From positions 15,407 to 79,406 of the forward strand of contig CAKRHP010000017.1 in the NCBI GenBank assembly GCA_934339135.1: 64,000 nt of DNA, read 5' to 3'. A model generated the notes under the pieces. The model did not search any database. It saw only the letters and a list, made by a program, of their open reading frames with translations, and had not been told where the DNA came from. This DNA is from an uncultured Lachnospiraceae bacterium. GTDB taxonomy: Bacteria; Bacillota; Clostridia; Lachnospirales; Lachnospiraceae. Position 1 is the first letter of the stretch; every line of letters starts with the position of its first letter. A program made the translations under genes and the position numbers. Below, in pieces: positions 59,210 through 64,000 of the stretch.

Positions 59210-59309
59210 CCAATAAGGATATTTTGTTTTTCTGTATGTTCCTTCGTTTCATTTGTCCTTTGTCTGATTTTTTCCTCCATTATTGTATATTTCTGCAAGA
59301 TATCATCTT

Positions 59310-59337
59310 ATTATACCATTTTAATTTAAATATTCAA
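59310..59337 (-). promoter_or_regulatory. Promoter of the AT-rich orphan gene
   Basis: Minus strand TTGAAT (59337-59332), 16-nt spacer ending TGG (extended -10), TATAAT (59315-59310). Confidence 0.6.
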
Positions 59338-59389
59338 GAAATTATATTTATATTTTTTAATACTGTCCTCTAGTGTAAAATAAATCCGC

Positions 59390-59437
59390 TAAAAAAGCAA
59401 CAGCCCCCGGAGAGCATTTCCACTCTCCGGAGGCTGT
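59390..59437 (-). terminator. Terminator of the HPr-like gene
   Basis: ACAGCC (59400-59405) pairs with GGCTGT (59432-59437) and CCGGAGAG (59407-59414) with CTCTCCGG (59423-59430), one mismatch between them; minus strand continues into TTTTTT. About 80 nt after the stop of the HPr-like gene. Confidence 0.88.
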
Positions 59438-59516
59438 CATTTCCTATGGGCTGTCCATTTCATCACCCTGCAGCAGTATAAAAGGAATCTGTCCAAACTA
59501 TCTGCCCGCATCCCTG

Positions 59517-59756
59517 CTATGCAAATGCGCGCGCTTTCAATGCATGTACCAGATTTCGTCTGTCAGAAGGTTCGCAGTTGCCTGTCAGAAACAACTGATT
59601 CCGCAGATCCATTGTCATGATCCCCAGGATCGACTTTGCATCCACGCAATATCTTCCACAATAAAGGTCAAAATCCCCATCAAATCCTGATAAGATGTTG
59701 ACAAACTCATTTACATCACGCACATCCTTTAACTGTACCGGTATCTTTTCTCCCAT
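59517..59756 (-). CDS. HPr-like protein without the phosphorylatable histidine
   Basis: 79 aa, start at MGEKIPVQLKD with AAAGGAG 8 nt upstream. The Ser46-region of HPr is well kept (CVDAKSILGIMTMDL, Ser42), and overall length fits. The His15 motif (GxHARP) is replaced by VRDVNEFVN, and the only His is near the C-terminus, so it cannot act as a PTS phosphocarrier. It may be a regulatory relative, as Crh is in Bacillus. Single gene. Confidence 0.8.
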   Translation of the reverse strand: MGEKIPVQLKDVRDVNEFVNILSGFDGDFDLYCGRYCVDAKSILGIMTMDLRNQLFLTGNCEPSDRRNLVHALKARAFA

Positions 59757-59947
59757 AACGACTGCTCCTTTCAATTTTCTCTTTTCTCTCTTCTCGTTTT
59801 CTCTCTATCAGGACAATCGGCTGTATATGCCTATTATCCGGCACATCTTCACCTCATTTTTGCCCTTGCATAGTTTTACCACACTTTTTGCGAAAAGGAA
59901 ACCTTTTGGAGCAAGATTTAATAAATATTTTTCAAATTATTCATATT

Positions 59948-60688
59948 TTATAAAACTTTACTAAGAAAATCCTGCAATCTGGCATTCTTAGGATGCTCAA
60001 ACAACTCCACCGGATCGTTTTCCTCCCGGATCATACCATCGCTGAGAAACAGCACACGATTGGCAACCTCTTTGGCAAATCCCATCTCATGAGTGACGAT
60101 CACCATGGTCATGCCTTCTGCCGCCAGCTCCTTGATCAATGCCAGCACTTCACCGACCATTTCCGGATCCAGAGCAGAGGTTGGCTCATCAAAAAGCATC
60201 ACATCCGGATTCATTGCCAGGGCACGGGCAATGGCAATACGCTGCTTCTGACCGCCGGACAGCATAGCCGGATAGGTATCTGCCTTATCTGCCAGACCGA
60301 TTCTCTGCAGAAGCTCATCTGCCTTTACCGCAGCCTCCTCCTTCGTCATCTTTTTGCGCTTTACAGGAGCAAGCATGATATTTTCCCTGACTGTCATATT
60401 CGGGAACAGGTTAAACTGCTGAAATACCATACCGATCTTCTCCCGGACCAGATTAATATCAACGTCCTCATCGGTAATGTCTGTCCCCTCAAAGGTAATA
60501 CGGCCTCCTGTCGGCTCTTCCAGACAATTCATGGAACGTAAGAATGTGGACTTACCACATCCGGACGGACCAATCACTGCAACCACATCTCCTCTGGAAA
60601 TCGTCGTGGAGATTCCTTTGATGACCTGATGATCACCAAAGGATTTTTCCAGGTTTTCTACCCGGATCAATACTTCCTTATCGCTCAT
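59948..60688 (-). CDS. Polar amino acid ABC transporter ATP-binding protein, GlnQ-like
   Basis: 246 aa with Walker [16 protein letters not shown], signature [15 protein letters not shown], Walker [14 protein letters not shown] and [15 protein letters not shown]. The HAAT/PAAT-type ATPase for glutamine or similar amino acids. It overlaps the upstream binding protein-permease gene by 11 nt. Confidence 0.95.
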   Translation of the reverse strand: MSDKEVLIRVENLEKSFGDHQVIKGISTTISRGDVVAVIGPSGCGKSTFLRSMNCLEEPTGGRITFEGTDITDEDVDINLVREKIGMVFQQFNLFPNMTVRENIMLAPVKRKKMTKEEAAVKADELLQRIGLADKADTYPAMLSGGQKQRIAIARALAMNPDVMLFDEPTSALDPEMVGEVLALIKELAAEGMTMVIVTHEMGFAKEVANRVLFLSDGMIREENDPVELFEHPKNARLQDFLSKVL

Positions 60689-62234
60689 TGCTTCTCAGCC
60701 TCCTCTCCAAAACATGTACACCTGCTGTCAGGATCATTACGATCACCAGATAGATCAGAGCCACTGCGATCAATGGCATAAATGCATCATAGGTATTGCT
60801 TCGAATGATATCTCCTGCCTTTGTCAGATCCACCAACGCAATATATCCGCTGATAGAAGTTTCCTTTAACAAACTAATAAACTCATTGCAAAGTGCCGGC
60901 AATGTGTTCTTGAATGCCTGTGGCATGATAATGGAAAGCATCGTCTGTGCATAACTCAGCCCCAGACTTCGTCCTGCCTCGAACTGACCGGCATCCACAG
61001 ACATAATACCGGAACGTACCACCTCAGCTACATAAGCAGCGGAGTTCAGACCAAATGCTGTAATAGCTACTAAAATCTTATTATCTACAGATACAAGGAT
61101 AATATAATAGAAGATCAACAGCTGTACTACCGCCGGAGTACCACGCATCACCGTCAGATAAATGCGGCAAAACGCATTTAGAATTGGGAAATCACCATTC
61201 TTGTCATGTCCCGTACGGATCACAGCGATCACAAAACCAAAGAGAATACCGAACAGCACTGCAAATACCGTGATCAACAGGGTATTCTGCAGACCCTTTA
61301 CAATATACTGGTAACGATGATCCTTAATAAAGTTATCATGAAAACGCTCTGCAAAGGAACTTGTTGTAACAGAGGCCTCCGGATTCACAGTAATGATCAC
61401 CTGCTTAGCTGTCGTATAAGAATCTGTAAAATCAATATTCTTGAGACGATCCTTCGTAACAGTCATACCTGCCGCACCCACATCATCTTTTCCGGATACC
61501 ACAGCAGGAATGATGGAATCAAACTCCATATCCTCGACTTTAAGCTCCATGCCAAGTTCATCACAGACCGCCCGCATCATGTCCACATCAATACCGGTGA
61601 TCTCATTATTCTCATAATACTCATATGGCTTGAAGGAAGCGTTGGTTGCCATCTTCAGCACACCGTTTCTTTTGATATCCTTTGCCTTATAAGGTTTCGT
61701 TCCCTTCACAGAATCCTCACCGATATAGTTGTCAATGATATCCTGCAGTGTGCCGTTTTCCTTTAATTTGGCAAGTGCTTCATTGATCTTTTCCTTTAAT
61801 TCCGTATTGCTCTTGTCAATACATACCGCATAATCCTCCAGTGCAAACTCCTCCTTGAGGATCTGCAGCGTACTGTCCTTCTCGGTATATGCTTTTGCCG
61901 GCTGCTCATCAATGATTACACAATTGATCTTGCCGTTTTTTAATGCCTGGATCGCATCGGTTCCCTTATTGTATCTCTCAATAACGGTTCCTGCGTCGTC
62001 TCCTTCATAATCAGAAGCGTAAATGTCTCCGGTGGTTCCGATCTGCACTCCGATCTTTTTGCCATCCAGATCCTTTACTCCCTTAACCGCATTTTTCTTC
62101 AGCTCATTAAACTGCTTCTCCTGCTTCTGCTTTTCCTGATAATTATTGGCTGCAATTCCGCCTGCAACTGCAAGACATACGATCAGGAGCAATATATAAT
62201 TCCAGCCCTTTGGAAGCCTTCTTTTCTTTTTCAT
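60678..62234 (-). CDS. Amino acid ABC transporter: substrate-binding domain (permuted order) fused to permease
   Basis: 518 aa. TM anchor at about 13-29. Then the halves of an SBP_bac_3 domain come in reversed order: about 50-175 is the normal second half ([54 protein letters not shown]), about 185-295 is the normal first half ([58 protein letters not shown]). The permease (about 310-510) has the EAA-like [20 protein letters not shown]. Such fusions import glutamine or related amino acids without a separate binding protein. In operon with the ATPase. Confidence 0.85.
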   Translation of the reverse strand: MKKKRRLPKGWNYILLLIVCLAVAGGIAANNYQEKQKQEKQFNELKKNAVKGVKDLDGKKIGVQIGTTGDIYASDYEGDDAGTVIERYNKGTDAIQALKNGKINCVIIDEQPAKAYTEKDSTLQILKEEFALEDYAVCIDKSNTELKEKINEALAKLKENGTLQDIIDNYIGEDSVKGTKPYKAKDIKRNGVLKMATNASFKPYEYYENNEITGIDVDMMRAVCDELGMELKVEDMEFDSIIPAVVSGKDDVGAAGMTVTKDRLKNIDFTDSYTTAKQVIITVNPEASVTTSSFAERFHDNFIKDHRYQYIVKGLQNTLLITVFAVLFGILFGFVIAVIRTGHDKNGDFPILNAFCRIYLTVMRGTPAVVQLLIFYYIILVSVDNKILVAITAFGLNSAAYVAEVVRSGIMSVDAGQFEAGRSLGLSYAQTMLSIIMPQAFKNTLPALCNEFISLLKETSISGYIALVDLTKAGDIIRSNTYDAFMPLIAVALIYLVIVMILTAGVHVLERRLRSNER

Positions 62235-62275
62235 GATAAAACCATGCCTTTCCTAAATAAATGCAAATAACTGAT

Positions 62276-62314
62276 AAAGGACAAAACCAGCGTTTTGCCC
62301 TTTATATAATTATA
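62276..62314 (-). promoter_or_regulatory. -10 element and 5'-terminal hairpin of the amino acid ABC operon
   Basis: Minus strand TATAAT (62314-62309) is followed directly by a 12-bp hairpin: AAAGGGCAAAAC (62303-62292), loop GCTG, GTTTTGTCCTTT (62287-62276) with one G-U pair. The transcript would start with this hairpin. No T-run follows, so it may stabilise the mRNA or regulate it, more than terminate. Confidence 0.45.
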
Positions 62315-62397
62315 CTACCCTTATTGTTCTGAAATCGGGTTTTAAATACAGATCATACGTGATCTGTCTCATCAATCCCCCGTTTTCATCGACCTTT

Positions 62398-63756
62398 TTA
62401 CAGGAAAATATATTTACATACGAACAATACCGCAAGTACGTACATTAACGGTGTTACTTTCTTTGCCTTTCCGCAGATCACATTGATCACAACATAAGAG
62501 ATAACACCCAGTGAGATTCCCTCTGCAATGCTATATGCAAATGGCATAGCCAGAATTGTCATATATGCAGGAACTGCCTCTGTCAGATCATTAAAGTCAA
62601 TATCTACAACAGAAGAGATCATTAAGAAACCAACAAAGATCAGAGCCGGAGCTGTTGCAAATCCCGGAATTGCTGTAAAGATCGGCGCAAAGAAGATCGC
62701 CAGAAGGAACAATACCGCTGTTACAACAGAAGCAAGACCTGTACGGGCACCTGCACCTACACCTGCAGAGCTCTCTACATAAGTTGTAGTTGTACTTGTA
62801 CCAATGATGGCACCGGCACTTGTTGCAATAGCATCCGCCAGAAGAGCCGGCTTAATGTTTGGAAGTTTTTCATTTTCATCAAGCATACCTGCCTTTGAAG
62901 ATACACCTACCAGAGTTCCGATGGTATCAAACATATCTACAAACAGGAAGGAGCAGAGTACAACGATAAAGTTAAACACACCAACCCCCTTGAAATCAGC
63001 AGTAAAGCACTGACCAAATGTGGTAGAGATCTTGCTGAAGTCTGTCATATGCATCGTTGGATACAGAGAATAGAAACCGGCCTCTGCATCAATGCGGTAG
63101 ATTCCGGCTGCCTGACAGATCATACCAAGCACCCATGTAGAAATGATACCGATCAGGATCGACCCCTTAAAGCCTTTGACGTAAAGGATAACCGTGATGA
63201 ACAAACCGATCAGTGCAAGAACAGCACAGATTCCCTGTGTATGCCAGTTATCTGCAAATTTACAATATGTTAAAAGTGTTGAATCATCATTGACGATGAT
63301 ATGTGCTCCCTGAAGTCCGATAAATGCGATAAATAAACCGATTCCGGCACTTACACCCTTTTTCAATGTACTTGGGATCGCATTGAAGATTGCCTCCCGA
63401 ACACTTGTCAGAGACAAAACGATAAATACGATACCCTCCAGGAATACTGCCATCAAAGCAACCTTCCAGGAATATCCCATATTACCGCATACTGTATACG
63501 CAAAGTATGCGTTCAGTCCCATACCAGGAGCCAGTGCAAACGGATAATTTGCAAGCAGCGCCATTGCCATAGTACCGATAAATGAAGCAAGACAGGTAGC
63601 GATCAGTACTGCGGTACTGTCCATTCCTGCTGCTGACAGCATGTTTGGATTTACGGCAAGGATATACGCCATTGTCATAAATGTCGTAATACCGGCAATT
63701 ACTTCCGTCTTCACCGTAGTTCCGTTTTCTTTCAGTTTGAAAAACTTCTCTAACAT
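62398..63756 (-). CDS. NCS2 family purine permease (AzgA/PbuG-like)
   Basis: 452 aa; start at MLEKFFKLKENGT with GGAGG 5 nt upstream, ignoring 27 codons of open frame. About 12-14 TM helices; family motifs GITTFMTMAYILAVNP, MGLNAYFAYTVCG and the substrate region GTSTTTTYVESSAGVGAGARTG. AzgA-type members import adenine, guanine or hypoxanthine by proton symport. No purine riboswitch was seen in the leader. Single gene. Confidence 0.92.
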   Translation of the reverse strand: MLEKFFKLKENGTTVKTEVIAGITTFMTMAYILAVNPNMLSAAGMDSTAVLIATCLASFIGTMAMALLANYPFALAPGMGLNAYFAYTVCGNMGYSWKVALMAVFLEGIVFIVLSLTSVREAIFNAIPSTLKKGVSAGIGLFIAFIGLQGAHIIVNDDSTLLTYCKFADNWHTQGICAVLALIGLFITVILYVKGFKGSILIGIISTWVLGMICQAAGIYRIDAEAGFYSLYPTMHMTDFSKISTTFGQCFTADFKGVGVFNFIVVLCSFLFVDMFDTIGTLVGVSSKAGMLDENEKLPNIKPALLADAIATSAGAIIGTSTTTTYVESSAGVGAGARTGLASVVTAVLFLLAIFFAPIFTAIPGFATAPALIFVGFLMISSVVDIDFNDLTEAVPAYMTILAMPFAYSIAEGISLGVISYVVINVICGKAKKVTPLMYVLAVLFVCKYIFL

Positions 63757-63820
63757 TTTATCCTCCATGTGATGTGTTATTAGTATCATTCTCTCAATAA
63801 CGAAAAAATGACCCAAATAC

Positions 63821-63829
63821 ATTATACCA
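63821..63829 (-). promoter_or_regulatory. Extended -10 promoter of the purine permease gene
   Basis: Minus strand TGG-TATAAT (63829-63821); the -35 is poor. Leader about 58 nt, without an aptamer-like fold. Confidence 0.5.
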
Positions 63830-63893
63830 CAAAACATAGGGGAATTTACAGAGAAGTTGGTGATTTTATTGATATTTTCTGTAGAATCAAGTC

Positions 63894-63924
63894 AAAAAAA
63901 GAACTCTGGAAAATCCAGAGTTCT
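63894..63924 (-). terminator. Terminator of the tRNA transcript
   Basis: GAACTCTGGA (63901-63910), loop AAA, TCCAGAGTTC (63914-63923) with a T-run on the minus strand. It starts 4 nt after the tRNA 3' end. Confidence 0.93.
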
Positions 63925-63927
63925 CAA

Positions 63928-64000
63928 TGCCGCAGACCGGAATCGAACCGGTACGGGTATCACTACCCACGGGATTTTAAGTCCCGGGCGTCTGCCAGTT
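63928..64000 (-). tRNA. tRNA-Leu (anticodon UAA), 5' end beyond the window
   Basis: Minus strand reading gives the D-arm part, an anticodon stem GGGA/TCCC with loop CTTAAAA (anticodon TAA), a long variable arm (about GTGGGTAGTGATACCC), the T-arm CCGG-TTCGAAT-CCGG and the acceptor 3' strand TCTGCGGC with discriminator A at 63928. No CCA is encoded. The first 10-15 nt lie past the right edge. Confidence 0.93.

Noticed and set aside
59893..59907. AAAAGG-AAA-CCTTTT hairpin between the amino acid ABC operon and the HPr-like gene.
   Set aside because: Short stem with no T-run on either strand; not supported as a terminator.
63757..63840. Possible purine riboswitch in front of the NCS2 permease.
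   Set aside because: The leader is about 58 nt and has no three-way junction or conserved purine-aptamer loops.

Overview
The window reads as a chromosomal segment of a low-to-mid GC Gram-positive bacterium of class Clostridia, most likely Lachnospiraceae. This rests on AGGAGG-type ribosome binding sites, a dimeric-type glycyl-tRNA synthetase, a sporulation sigma-K, a CBS-domain family II pyrophosphatase, DUF4867, an ABC_trans_CmpB-type membrane protein, several Bce/NatAB-like export systems, and Lys-rich surface proteins with bacterial Ig-like modules. No genus can be named from the sequence alone.

Region 1 (1-11.65 kb, all minus strand) is the most interesting part. It looks like an exosortase G (XrtG) locus. 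In transcription order it encodes: a secreted protein with three CBM9/DOMON-like repeats and a C-terminal sorting tail; the membrane transpeptidase-like XrtG with Cys/Arg/His; a processive GT2 glycosyltransferase with a QxxRW motif; a two-TM protein with a degenerate GGDEF-like domain; a cysteine-free 6-pyruvoyl-tetrahydropterin synthase homologue; and a large membrane protein cut by the window edge. Upstream, in the same orientation, lie a secreted modular GH5 endoglucanase and a lipoprotein glycosidase that carries the same CBM9-like domain. My inference is a system that makes a surface glycan, attaches or anchors a carbohydrate-binding protein to it, and remodels it.

Region 2 (11.65-14.2 kb) is a small gene graveyard: the 3' end of a repeat protein, a uracil-DNA-glycosylase-like pseudogene, and a histidine-kinase/ABC-ATPase deletion chimera, next to a RhuM-family gene. 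Region 3 (14.2-20.1 kb) is housekeeping: an RNA m5U methyltransferase, the YhaM exoribonuclease, sigma-K without a pro-sequence, a metallophosphoesterase and a cytosolic BMP-type protein.

Region 4 (20.2-38.8 kb) is a run of transport and signalling cassettes. First comes an ABC-2 exporter operon with a divergent NarL-type two-component system and a structured leader. Then follow an anti-sigma/ECF-sigma pair, a HAD phosphatase, a NatAB-like exporter with an XRE regulator, a diguanylate cyclase with a LacI-like sensor, and a four-gene two-component/FtsX-ABC operon.

Region 5 (38.8-54.1 kb) holds a large secreted 5'-nucleotidase, a CBS-pyrophosphatase, a protein with a degenerate AAA+ domain, a nitrilase-like amidase, DUF4867, an rRNA m5C methyltransferase, HAD, lytic transglycosylase, serine hydrolase and C39-like peptidase genes. 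Region 6 (54.1-64 kb) has an extremely Lys/Ala/Val-rich, probably highly expressed surface protein, glyS, an iron alcohol dehydrogenase, a YjfB motility-type protein, an AT-rich orphan region, an HPr-like protein without the phosphorylatable His, an amino-acid ABC transporter whose binding domain is in circularly permuted order, an NCS2 purine permease, and the 3' part of a tRNA-Leu(UAA).
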